A stretch of 64,000 nt of DNA from Pseudoalteromonas rubra (lineage in GTDB: Bacteria; Pseudomonadota; Gammaproteobacteria; Enterobacterales; Alteromonadaceae): positions 1 through 64,000 of the forward strand of contig NZ_CP013611.1 of the NCBI RefSeq assembly GCF_001482385.1, read 5' to 3'. Under the pieces are notes generated by a model. It had not been told where the DNA came from and did no database searches. It saw nothing but the letters and a program-made list of their open reading frames with translations. The position numbers were made by a program, and so were the translations under genes. This document shows positions 25,493 through 33,540 of the stretch, piece by piece (the first letter of the stretch is position 1; each line of letters opens with the position of its first letter).

Positions 25493-26837
25493 ACTCGAAT
25501 GCAAGCGTTTGTTTGCCGGCACCATTAACAAGCTGGTTTTGGTGCTATTTATCGTCTCGGGGGTGTTCGCCATCTACCAGGGAGCGCTTGGTTACAAGTC
25601 GGTACGCATCGACCAGTATAAATCTATGGTGGTGTTTCAAAAAGAGCGGGAACATGTCAATAGCCGTGAAACGCTGCCCGCAGCGGGATCTTTGGCGTAC
25701 TATGCCAGTGCCCCGACTGAGTGGAAGTTGAGCCCCTGGGCCGCTTTGTTTGCGGGCGAGACCCCGTCGTCTATGGTTGCCACGAAAATTCGCGCAACGG
25801 CATTGCAAAGCCAGATTTTCAATCGTGAGATTGTCAATCCGGCTCAGCAACGGGCAGGTGGCCTGGATCTGGGTTTTGTACTGGTTTATTTTTTGCCTCT
25901 GGTAATAGGCATACTGACAGTGACTTTGATCTCTGACGAGCAACATGCGGGTCGCTGGCGATTGCTTAACGCGCTGCCTAACAGCGCATTTGGGCTACTT
26001 GCCAAGCAGATTGCACTGCGGTTTATGGTTATCTGGTTGTTGGTGGCTACCTTGCTGCTCAGCGCTGCCCTGATATTGTCTTTGCCATTTGATGGCCTGT
26101 TCTGGATAGTGCTGGGGGCGACCAGCTTGTATATGGTGTTCTGGTTTGCACTGGCAACCTTGGTCATGAGTTTTGGTAAAAACAGTGTGGTGAATAGTCT
26201 GGCTTATCTGAGTAGCTGGGTGGTACTGGCGCTGCTGATCCCCGGCGCTGTGCACTTGTATTTGTCTGGTCAGTATCAAAGTGATGCGCCGCTTGAGATC
26301 ACACTGCAACAGCGCATGACACTCAATGATGGCTGGGATAAGGACAAGCAAGCTACGCTGGATGAGTTTCTGACGCATGAAACACCGTGGCAGAATACGG
26401 CGCCTCTGGGTGAGGCATTCGACTGGAAATGGTATTATGCGCAGCAGCATATGAGCGATCTGGCGGTGCAGACTCTTGTTGAAGAGCATATACAGAACAA
26501 TCAGGCTCGCCAGGCCCATTTACAAACACTGAGTGTGTTGTCTCCGGCTTTATTCTTTCAGCTTTCGTTGAATGAATTGGCCCATACCAGTAGCGGTTAT
26601 CAGTTGAAATACCAGCAACAGGTCGCTGATTATCACCGTGCCATGCGTCATTTCTTCTACGATTTTATGTTTTTTGATAAGCCAGTGACACGTCAGGATG
26701 TGGAAGATTTTCCACTGTTTAAAGCGCAGGCGATGGAAGCGGCCAGTGGGCTGTGGAAATTGCTGATCAGTGCTTTATTCGTACTGGCCATCTCTGCGCT
26801 GTCGGTAGTCAGGATACGACAGCTAAAACCGCTTTAG
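25479..26837 (+). CDS. ABC-2 permease with DUF3526, second of a pair
   Basis: This 452-residue protein repeats the architecture of the preceding permease: an N-terminal helix, a periplasmic loop with APTEWKLSPWAALFAG, a helix bundle (about 130-260), a second loop with LSPALFFQLSLNELAHTSSG and DYHRAMRHFFYDF, and a final helix near 430. The gene overlaps its partner by 14 bases and GAGGAT lies before the ATG, so the two are made together and probably form a heterodimer with the ATPase. Fewer histidines are present in its second loop than in the partner. It is the last gene of the metallophore-linked block. Confidence 0.78.
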   Translation: MLLFKLECKRLFAGTINKLVLVLFIVSGVFAIYQGALGYKSVRIDQYKSMVVFQKEREHVNSRETLPAAGSLAYYASAPTEWKLSPWAALFAGETPSSMVATKIRATALQSQIFNREIVNPAQQRAGGLDLGFVLVYFLPLVIGILTVTLISDEQHAGRWRLLNALPNSAFGLLAKQIALRFMVIWLLVATLLLSAALILSLPFDGLFWIVLGATSLYMVFWFALATLVMSFGKNSVVNSLAYLSSWVVLALLIPGAVHLYLSGQYQSDAPLEITLQQRMTLNDGWDKDKQATLDEFLTHETPWQNTAPLGEAFDWKWYYAQQHMSDLAVQTLVEEHIQNNQARQAHLQTLSVLSPALFFQLSLNELAHTSSGYQLKYQQQVADYHRAMRHFFYDFMFFDKPVTRQDVEDFPLFKAQAMEAASGLWKLLISALFVLAISALSVVRIRQLKPL

Positions 26838-26849
26838 CTTCCCTCACAT

Positions 26850-26874
26850 CATACGGGCGGTATTCGCCCGTATG
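26850..26874 (+). terminator. hairpin after the ABC transporter operon
   Basis: CATACGGGCG and CGCCCGTATG form a perfect ten-base stem with a five-base loop. Only TTCT follows, so it is a weak intrinsic terminator or a 3' protecting hairpin. Confidence 0.5.
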
Positions 26875-26982
26875 TTCTAATCAGATGACATGAATAATTG
26901 GTGAAAAAGGGTGTTGTCGAATTAGGTGACGCGCAGTAGGATGATTGTTTCCAACATTTATCCAATTCGCTAAGGGACGTGC

Positions 26983-27480
26983 ATGTTATCACTCAGATTA
27001 TTTGAACCCGCAGATGAACAAAACCTGGTTTGCTATTTAAACAATCCTGTTACGGTGCGATATCTGTCGCCTAAAGTGCCGTTTCCTTACACTGCGGCTG
27101 ATGCACAGTGGTGGATCAATACGGGGAGCAGAGAAGGGATAACGCGAGCCATTATTCTGGATGGTGTGCTGATCGGGTGTATCGGCGCGCGGCCAGGCAC
27201 GTTCGAGTATTGCCGCAGCGCAGAAGTCGGCTACTGGTTAGCTGAAGAATACTGGGGGCGGGGCATTACTGGCCGGGCACTTGACTTGTTGATGGCCGAA
27301 GTTGAATCCACGACAGAGATGGTTCGGCTTGAAGCGGTTGTTTTTGAGCAAAATATCCGTTCAGCACGGGTTTTGGAAAAAGCGGGGTTTGAATTTGAGG
27401 GTGTGCGCCGCAAAGCAATTTATAAAGATGGCGAGCTGTTTGATGCGCGTTTGTTTGGCAAGGTATTTGAACAGAATTAG
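26983..27480 (+). CDS. GNAT acetyltransferase, RimJ/RimL type
   Basis: The 165-residue protein has the RimL-like form of the GNAT fold: N-terminal LSLRLFEPADEQNLVCYLN, GYWLAEEYWGRGITGRAL (acetyl-CoA pyrophosphate-binding region, near residue 85), VFEQNIRSARVLEKAGF and a final EGVRRKAIYKDGELFDARLF. Relatives acetylate protein N-termini or small amines; the substrate cannot be assigned. AGGGA precedes the ATG. It stands alone between the ABC operon and a convergent peptidase gene. Confidence 0.85.
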   Translation: MLSLRLFEPADEQNLVCYLNNPVTVRYLSPKVPFPYTAADAQWWINTGSREGITRAIILDGVLIGCIGARPGTFEYCRSAEVGYWLAEEYWGRGITGRALDLLMAEVESTTEMVRLEAVVFEQNIRSARVLEKAGFEFEGVRRKAIYKDGELFDARLFGKVFEQN

Positions 27481-27668
27481 CAACCAGCTTGTGAGTATAA
27501 AGCGCGGCTTTTCAGCCTGCGATTTGTCCGTCACTTTGCTGAGCTGACCTAACTCACTTGAAGTAGTGTACTTCACAGTATTTAAATAAATAGTAGGGTT
27601 ATCGCTTCACTACGAGTTTCCCATCTAGAACGGACTGCAGGTCCCGCAGTCCGTCAGTGCATTGCTTT

Positions 27669-28805
27669 TTATTGCCGAAGGTCAAACTGGAAGGCTTTAG
27701 GGCTGAGCTGCTTTACCCTTGGAATAAAATACCGAATATCGTAAATGTCGTCGTAATGATGCCAGTGCAGGCCTTCATCATCTGTGTCGGAAGCTTCACT
27801 GTGCCAGGGCTCAAGAGGTTCGCTCAGAAAGCTCACATGTAAATGGTTTTTGTGATTGGCTTTGACCTGAGTCACCCCGGTCAGGTTATCGGCAAAGATG
27901 ATTTGAGTTGCGCCAAGTTGCACCAGTGCATCAACCAGGCTTTGTGTAGCCTGACGATCATATGCCGCATCACCAACACTAATGGGGCCAGCTTGTGTGC
28001 CAATCGGGCGAATGTCGACAGTGCCGCCAAACTTATGAGTAAAGTGGGGAGGATTTATGCCGCCCCAGCGCATGGTCGCACCGGTAATGGTTAAGTGGTC
28101 TGGCATGCCCGCGGGTTTATCGGGTTTGGCGTGCCAGGTGCGGCCGAGGCTTTGCAATGCCGACAATAAGTCCGGGTGTAAATGACGGCCGACTAGCCCT
28201 GCGGTAGTGAGCCCCTGAGAAGGCGTGTCCGGGATAGCAACCAGGCCAGTTACCGCACATTTAACGGTTAGAGTGAGTTGCTGCGTGCCTGCCCGGGCGA
28301 CAAACTGATCTGAGCCCGGTACGCTGTCGTTACCACAGCTATGAAAATTGTCTATCGAGACGCTGATTTGTCCGCGCGCATCTGTCACCGGGCTTGATAT
28401 CTCAAACGGTGCTTTCAGACGAAACAGGCCTTGCTCAATGCGGGTAAGTACTTTAGTCCGCACGCTGCTGCTAAATCGCGCAGCCATGCCAGAGGGTTCG
28501 CGCCACTGCGGTGCGGTCAGTGTGAGCGGTGCTGCGCTGATTTCGACTGGCTCGCCCACAATAGGCTGACCCTGAGCATTCGTTAATGTCAGCGTCCACA
28601 AGGCGGTATTGCCATTTTTAGGGAAGAGGGTAACCTCAGTGGCATTTTCAACCCATTGCTGGCCAAAGTAGCCTTTGCCGTCTGGCGTCATGATCAGGCC
28701 GTCATAGTAAAACTGACTGGTAAAGGTGAGGGGGTTGAATGTGTGTGCAAAAGTGGGGCTGCACAAACCCAGTGCTACGCTTAATAGCGCAATCCGTGCT
28801 TTCAT
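27669..28805 (-). CDS. secreted LAS-type (M15/M74-like) metallopeptidase
   Basis: The 378-residue product has a signal peptide ending in SPTFAHT. Residues to about 190 form a beta-rich domain. The C-terminal domain has a LAS zinc site: HFTHKFGGTVDIRP (His and Asp ligands) and NHLHVSF (HxH), as in penicillin-insensitive murein endopeptidase and D-Ala-D-Ala peptidases. It may cut peptidoglycan peptides in the periplasm or outside. Two further cysteines in SCGN and VKCAV may form a disulfide. AAGGAG precedes the ATG. It is a single gene convergent with the GNAT gene. The full two-domain layout is not one I can name, so the substrate is uncertain. Confidence 0.65.
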   Translation of the reverse strand: MKARIALLSVALGLCSPTFAHTFNPLTFTSQFYYDGLIMTPDGKGYFGQQWVENATEVTLFPKNGNTALWTLTLTNAQGQPIVGEPVEISAAPLTLTAPQWREPSGMAARFSSSVRTKVLTRIEQGLFRLKAPFEISSPVTDARGQISVSIDNFHSCGNDSVPGSDQFVARAGTQQLTLTVKCAVTGLVAIPDTPSQGLTTAGLVGRHLHPDLLSALQSLGRTWHAKPDKPAGMPDHLTITGATMRWGGINPPHFTHKFGGTVDIRPIGTQAGPISVGDAAYDRQATQSLVDALVQLGATQIIFADNLTGVTQVKANHKNHLHVSFLSEPLEPWHSEASDTDDEGLHWHHYDDIYDIRYFIPRVKQLSPKAFQFDLRQ

Positions 28806-28916
28806 GATGACTCTCCTTGAGTGGTTCTCTCAAGGCTAGCAGCTCAGGGGGATGTGACAAATTTATGAAGATGCATATTTTTCATGCATTGGCATTGGGA
28901 CGAGGGAATAGAAACG

Positions 28917-28945
28917 AAAAAAGCGAGCCTTAGCTCGCTTTTTTT
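28917..28945 (-). terminator. terminator of the cold-shock gene
   Basis: AAGCGAGC and GCTCGCTT pair around CTTA, flanked by A-runs and T-runs on both sides, so it can work in both directions. It closes the cspA-like transcript. Confidence 0.85.
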
Positions 28946-28961
28946 ACAAAATGCGTAGTAA

Positions 28962-29171
28962 TTAAAGAACTACGATTTTGTCAGCCTGAGGACCTTTTTG
29001 ACCCTGAGACACTGTGAATTCTACGCTCTGGCCTTCAACCAAAGTTTTGAAGCCGTCGCCTTGGATAGCGCTGAAGTGAGCGAATACGTCAGGGCCATTT
29101 TCCTGAGAAATGAAACCAAAACCTTTAGACTCGTTGAACCACTTAACTGTACCAGTAACTGTGTTAGACAT
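28962..29171 (-). CDS. CspA-family cold-shock protein
   Basis: A 69-residue single cold-shock domain that binds single-stranded RNA and DNA and melts RNA structure. RNP1 (KGFGFIS) and RNP2 (VFAHFSA) are intact and the length is standard. The 5' side of about 250 bases before the next gene is unusually long and AT-rich, in line with the long temperature-responsive leader of cspA-type genes, but no cold box was identified. A strong terminator follows the stop. The genome probably has several paralogues, so no numbered symbol is given. Confidence 0.92.
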   Translation of the reverse strand: MSNTVTGTVKWFNESKGFGFISQENGPDVFAHFSAIQGDGFKTLVEGQSVEFTVSQGQKGPQADKIVVL

Positions 29172-29449
29172 AGTATTAACCTGTAATATAAATAAAAATT
29201 AACCTTCGATAGGTGTGAATGCATCAAAAGTAGTGGTGAAACTTAAATACTGCAGGTTGCGTTACGAAGTGTAATACAACGAATTGTAGGATGTAAATAT
29301 CGACTTTCTTTCTAGCGGCCTTTACTTTACAGAGACTAACCGGGCCTGTCTAGTACTATTTGTACAAATTTTAAATTTATCGCCTAGTGTACTGTGAACA
29401 AAGTTGCTCACAGTACACCAGAAAAACCGGCATAACATCAGGTCGTTGA
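29172..29449. promoter_or_regulatory. long leader and promoter region of the cold-shock gene
   Basis: About 280 bases between dgt and the cold-shock start, both read leftward. The part next to the ATG is very AT-rich; TGTACTGTGAACAAAGTTGCTCACAGTACA at 29390-29416 contains an inverted repeat (TACTGTGA/TCACAGTA) that may end an upstream transcript. No gene seen. Confidence 0.4.
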
Positions 29450-30910
29450 TTATATTTCGTCAATAACCTGAAACGCACGATACTCATCAAAGGCAAATTG
29501 ATCAGTCATACCGCTGATGTAGTCAATGATTAATCTGACTCTGAGGTAAAACTCCTGTTCCTGAGGGTCAGGCATAATAGCGTTCATCGTGTCACTGTTG
29601 AGTGCGCTCCGATAGGCCTGCTTGTGCTTCTCGGGTAACTTTTTGAAGAGTCTGGCGGAGTATATCGGGATCCTGGAAACATAAGTCGTTGCCGGTATCT
29701 CGATGTCCATGAGTGTGGCAAATTGATTTTTACCCAGCTGCAGCAGTGGTTCATAAACGCTCAGCAGGCCACTGATAACCCGATAGCCCTGTAATTCTCG
29801 CCCTTCGACCTCTGGGTGGGCAAAGGCCAGTTCTCTGGCGACCTCTTTAAAGGTTTTGATAAGCAGGTGGCAGTCACTGCCATCTTCAATCAGGGCCTGG
29901 TTAAACTGGCCACGCATCACGGCATCAAAATTATCGATAAATTGCCGGGCAGCATGCTGTGGCAGTTTTTGGTTAATCTGAACCCGCAAGAAAATAAAGA
30001 ACTGGCTGTGGTTGCCTGCAATTTTTTCTGTTCTTTCGGTGGCTTTTTTAATGATGTCGGCCATCAGTGTCTGTTCTGAAGCGGGCAAACTTCCACTGAG
30101 TGCCCGATAGGTGTCCTTTAGGGCGGTCTTGAGTTGCTGGTAACTCAGTATGTTTTTTTCAACTGCGTCTTCCAGATCGGCCATGCCATAAGAGATGTCG
30201 TCTGCGGCTTCCATGATGTACGAAAAAGGAGAGCGGCAACCCGGCGCAATATCCAGTGCATGTCTGAGTTTGCCAATGTACTCCTGCTCACTGAGATAAA
30301 AGCCGACTTTCTTTTTAAGATAATTGAGCGTGTCACTCTCTTCAGGAGGGGTTTCAGCACCGCAACGGGTATATTTCATGATCCCTGAGGCCTGCGAATA
30401 AGTCAGGTTCAGATTTAACAATGTGTGCACCAGGCGGATCCCTTGCGCATTGCCTTCAAAATGCGTCAGATCCCTGAGTACGTCGGGGCTCATCGCCTTA
30501 CCACTGAGTTTTTTGTAAATACCGGCAATATGCTGCCCCAGCCAGTCACTCAGCGCTGCCTCGCCAAAGTGCCCAAAGGGTGGGTTACCTATGTCGTGCA
30601 TCAGGCAGGCCATCTCGACAATGGACTCCAGCATAAGTTCATACTCGCCGACAATGGATTGCTCGTCGAGCTGTTCACAGATCAGCTGACAGATATAGCG
30701 CCCGGCCTGCTGTACTTCTAAAGAATGCGTCAGTCTGGAGCGTACCGCAGCGTTCCGCTCTAGAGGAAAAACCTGGGTTTTTTGCTGCAACCGGCGGATT
30801 GCAGCCGACGTAATAATGCGGTTTCGGTCACTTTCAAATTGTTTGCTTAGCTTGCTTGAAAATTCGTAGGGGCGATCCGCGCGGATCTTACAGTTGAAGG
30901 TCGTCACCAT
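29450..30910 (-). CDS. dgt: deoxyguanosine triphosphate triphosphohydrolase
   Basis: The 486-residue enzyme removes triphosphate from dGTP and other dNTPs. The HD-domain metal residues are His62 (THSLEVQQ), His105-Asp106 (LMHDIGNPPFGHFGE) and a later Asp in DISYGMADLED. The block RLQQKTQVFPLERNAAVR is close to E. coli Dgt, and length fits that class (about 500) better than the shorter types. AAGGA precedes the ATG. It is a cytoplasmic enzyme controlling nucleotide pools. It stands alone, upstream of the cold-shock gene. Confidence 0.9.
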   Translation of the reverse strand: MVTTFNCKIRADRPYEFSSKLSKQFESDRNRIITSAAIRRLQQKTQVFPLERNAAVRSRLTHSLEVQQAGRYICQLICEQLDEQSIVGEYELMLESIVEMACLMHDIGNPPFGHFGEAALSDWLGQHIAGIYKKLSGKAMSPDVLRDLTHFEGNAQGIRLVHTLLNLNLTYSQASGIMKYTRCGAETPPEESDTLNYLKKKVGFYLSEQEYIGKLRHALDIAPGCRSPFSYIMEAADDISYGMADLEDAVEKNILSYQQLKTALKDTYRALSGSLPASEQTLMADIIKKATERTEKIAGNHSQFFIFLRVQINQKLPQHAARQFIDNFDAVMRGQFNQALIEDGSDCHLLIKTFKEVARELAFAHPEVEGRELQGYRVISGLLSVYEPLLQLGKNQFATLMDIEIPATTYVSRIPIYSARLFKKLPEKHKQAYRSALNSDTMNAIMPDPQEQEFYLRVRLIIDYISGMTDQFAFDEYRAFQVIDEI

Positions 30911-31344
30911 GTTTCCTTATGATTTAATTCATACCCTTATGTTGTCTGTTTTTTATCCACAAAGCAATGCATTAGGTTACGCTCTGTAATTTATCGCCGG
31001 GGTCTGGAAGCGCAAATGGAGCCATACAGGCTATGGGATTTGTGGGTTTCTTTGTCTGCCAATTTCATATCAACCGTAATAGGCTGATATGAGCCGCCCC
31101 AGTGCCCAGGTTTGTTGATGCCCAGCTAGGTGGCCCCTCGTTCACAAACAAGCATGGTGCAGTTTCGCTGAATGTCGGCGCCCGTTAACTGGCATTTTCG
31201 AATTCGGCCATAGCGTCACTTTCTATGGTGGGGTCGGTTGGGTAGATAGATACGTTTAAGCGACTGAAAAAAATTTTTTTGTCTTTGAGCAAGTGCATCC
31301 GGTCGATACGGTATCAAACAGCCAGATCTGGCCTTAGACGTAAA
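30911..31344. other. decayed sequence upstream of the dabA remnant
   Basis: No intact reading frame. In broken frames a few segments around 31030-31110 (GFVGFF-like) recall the middle of DabA/DUF2309, so this may be the heavily eroded continuation of the pseudogene that ends at 31641. The leftmost 60 bases should contain the dgt promoter. Confidence 0.35.
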
Positions 31345-31641
31345 CATAATGCGGTTGGCGGTAATATCGGTATTTTTGAGGGGGATGGCGGAGATCTCAG
31401 GACAGGCCTTGCGATGCAGTCGTTACATAACGGACACGACTGGATGCATCAGGTTTAGCGATTGTCCGTCTATCTGGCAGCGCCTAAATCGGCAATTAAA
31501 GACATTGCATCTCGTCATGAAGTGGTTCAGCAGTTGATCGATAACGAATGGCTGTGCGTATTTCAGTGGCAACCGTCAGGCGAGATAAGTGGTTTTTACC
31601 ATCAGCGCTGGTGGCCTGTGTTTGCACCCGAAGACAGGTAA
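31345..31641 (+). pseudogene. dabA (DUF2309) C-terminal remnant with internal stop
   Basis: Read in the frame starting at 31345, the DNA gives HNAVGGNIGIFEGDGGDLRT, then LAMQSLHNG, an in-frame TAG, then YLAAPKSAIKDIASRHEVVQ, QLIDNEWLCVF and a stop. These are the conserved closing blocks of DUF2309, the cytoplasmic-side subunit of the DAB inorganic carbon pump, which is normally 800 or more residues. Everything N-terminal is missing or unrecognisable, and no dabB partner is nearby. The stop codon sits where the family has a Glu/Pro-Leu stretch. I infer a dead gene left by deletion, still followed by its terminator at 31716. Confidence 0.6.
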
Positions 31642-31715
31642 AGTGAAGAACAGAAATTAGTACTGTGTCTTTGACTTCTGGTATGCATGATACCAGAACA
31701 AAGCTGTGGGGCACG

Positions 31716-31746
31716 AAGCGGCAACCTCCGGGTTGCCGCTTTTTTT
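31716..31746 (+). terminator. strong terminator after the dabA remnant
   Basis: AGCGGCAACC and GGTTGCCGCT form a perfect ten-base stem with a four-base loop followed by seven T. It survives although the gene before it is dead. Confidence 0.88.
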
Positions 31747-31866
31747 ATTGTCAATCGCCTTGGTATATTTGCCTGAATCTGCCACAGTTAAGAGTATCTG
31801 TGTTAATGTCAGCATGGGCAGAGGGAATGAATGCGAGTGTCATCAGCACATAATTTGGGAGTGAGC

Positions 31867-32088
31867 ATGTCGGGAGATATCGTTAAAATTCAGGCCGGGC
31901 ACTGGTCAGAGACACAGCTAAAACTCAAAGCACTTAGCGATAAAATGGCTGAGCTGGAGCCTTTGGTGCTTGAAGCCGCTGAGCAACTTAGCTCAGACAA
32001 CCACGCCCTTGATATAGAAAAACGTCGGGCACTGGCACAGCAATTAAAAGCGGTGCTGTCTAGTGATACACCAGCCAGTGATGTGTAA
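31867..32088 (+). CDS. small acidic helical protein, hypothetical
   Basis: The 73-residue product is almost entirely predicted helix, rich in Leu, Ala, Glu and Lys with heptad-like spacing (LKLKALSDKMAELEPLVLEA), so a coiled coil is likely. No signal peptide or metal motif is visible. GGGAG at 31857-31861 fixes ATG 31867 rather than the upstream in-frame ATG. I do not recognise the family. A 12-base-stem hairpin follows the stop. Function unknown. Confidence 0.6.
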   Translation: MSGDIVKIQAGHWSETQLKLKALSDKMAELEPLVLEAAEQLSSDNHALDIEKRRALAQQLKAVLSSDTPASDV

Positions 32089-32134
32089 GCTGCGACATAA
32101 GTGCAGGGATTAAGCATCTTATTTAAGCTCAGAT

Positions 32135-32164
32135 AAGGCTGACAGGGTTTCTCCTGTCAGCCTT
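32135..32164 (+). terminator. hairpin after the small helical protein gene
   Basis: AAGGCTGACAGG and CCTGTCAGCCTT form a perfect twelve-base stem with a six-base loop. There is no T-run, so termination may be inefficient. Confidence 0.5.
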
Positions 32165-32476
32165 AAATCCACCATTTAACCGTCCTCAGTTGTCTGACCT
32201 GGCGCTGGCTCGAAAGGCAGCCATACTCATTCAAACTACAGGGCCCCTGGTTCAATCGAAACATTTTGTCACTTCAGTTATCATTTATTTAACAGATGTA
32301 TAGTCAAAAAATATCGTATTGTGTGTGCGCTGGGTTGTGCCTATTAAAGGCACTTGCGATCTCCTCTATGAACGACGTCATTATGTCAGAATAAAGGTGA
32401 TTTCAGGTGGGTATAGGTCACTATCTCAGTGTTCCCAACATGGGATTATATTAATAATCTAAGGATAAGGTTTAAA

Positions 32477-32839
32477 ATGAAAAAATTAATTAAAGCGGGA
32501 CTTGTAGTTGCTTCGACATTCATTGGTGCTCAGGCGATGGCTGCGTCTATGGATTGCGAAATTGGTGAAGCGCAGTACAACCGTGATTATGGCGGTTACA
32601 CCTGTTATACGGTTGAGTTTGGTTCGGAAACTGCCAGCACAACCTATAAAATTATATCGGACAAAGCAGTGAGTAACGTCGTTTGGGATGGCGCTGCTGC
32701 CAGCTGTGGTGTGTCTAGCAGCACTTCATGTACGGTACAAACTTCTGCTAACACAGTACATGCAGCAACGGCAATTATTCTGTTCCAGGATGGTTCGTGG
32801 GAGAAAGCGTGGGCGACTAGCTTGTTTAATAATATCTAA
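32477..32839 (+). CDS. small secreted protein, hypothetical
   Basis: The 120-residue precursor has a classical signal peptide (MKKLIKAGLVVASTFIGAQA, cut near AMAA). The mature part of about 96 residues carries four cysteines (DCEIG, YTCYT, SCGVS, SCTVQ) and is rich in Ser, Thr and Tyr, suggesting a disulfide-stabilised beta-sandwich. The start has AAGGATAAGG upstream; the frame extends to 32429 but the signal sequence begins at ATG 32477. A terminator follows. I do not recognise the family; similar short secreted proteins are frequent in this genus. It stands alone. Confidence 0.7.
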   Translation: MKKLIKAGLVVASTFIGAQAMAASMDCEIGEAQYNRDYGGYTCYTVEFGSETASTTYKIISDKAVSNVVWDGAAASCGVSSSTSCTVQTSANTVHAATAIILFQDGSWEKAWATSLFNNI

Positions 32840-32858
32840 AGCCGCGCTGATTTTATTT

Positions 32859-32892
32859 CAGGGCTGCACAGTCAGCCCTGTATTGTATTTTT
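32859..32892 (+). terminator. terminator after the small secreted protein gene
   Basis: CAGGGCTG and CAGCCCTG pair around a six-base loop, followed by a T-rich tail (TATTGTATTTTT). Confidence 0.65.
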
Positions 32893-33540
32893 GAATCATC
32901 CCTGCGTTCAAAAGCAGATTAAACCTCCGTTTTATTACATAAGATGTAAATCTTCTCATTATTAGCATTGCAGCCTGGGTAAACTCCCTAAATTATAAGT
33001 ACTGAAGGAAGCTGGCAGGTGCATTTAATTTATCGCAGTGGCTTATTATCTATAGCATGCTGATATCTATCTGCTCTGGCGTTCGCAACCTTGTAGTTGC
33101 AGATGTATTAGATGCCTCCGTTGGCTGGACTAAACCCTCGTATGAGGTAAGCAGAACCACACCGGTTCAGAACTGGAATTGGTGAAAGCTATTTTTGCTT
33201 TATTGGGTCATGAACTCAGATTTGTGTGTTCCTTTTGGCCGTTAAGACTCCTTGCTGAAAACACACCTAGTAGATGCAGCATTGACCATGAACATCAGGC
33301 CTGTGCGGTATTATCTGAGCCTTGTCTTACCTACCACTATACTGCCATCAGTTTAAAGTGCCGGAAGTCGATAATATCCAGTATCAGTGCTCTAGAAAAT
33401 TACGCTGTGATATCGGCTGTATGATAAAGCCACACAGGGTCTTATCTTGGAATCCTACCATTTAGAATGTCTTTTTTTGTCGTTAAAATGCATTAAGCGA
33501 CGTATTAGGGTGGGTTATGATGTGTGCCAAGGAGTAAAGC
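32893..33540. other. intergenic stretch without a recognised gene
   Basis: About 650 bases. Short open frames exist, one of 81 codons at 33179, but none has a ribosome site or resembles a protein family. The last 60 bases hold the promoter of the GlxA-type regulator, whose AAGGAG is at 33530. It may contain eroded coding sequence, which I could not identify. Confidence 0.45.

Noticed and set aside
27630..27654. intrinsic terminator between the GNAT and peptidase genes
   Set aside because: ACGGACTGC and GCAGTCCGT form a good stem, but there is no T-run on either strand; it may be a hairpin of another kind.
33179..33424. 81-codon open frame before the GlxA-type regulator
   Set aside because: No ribosome site, no recognisable composition or motif, and surrounding DNA shows no coding pattern.
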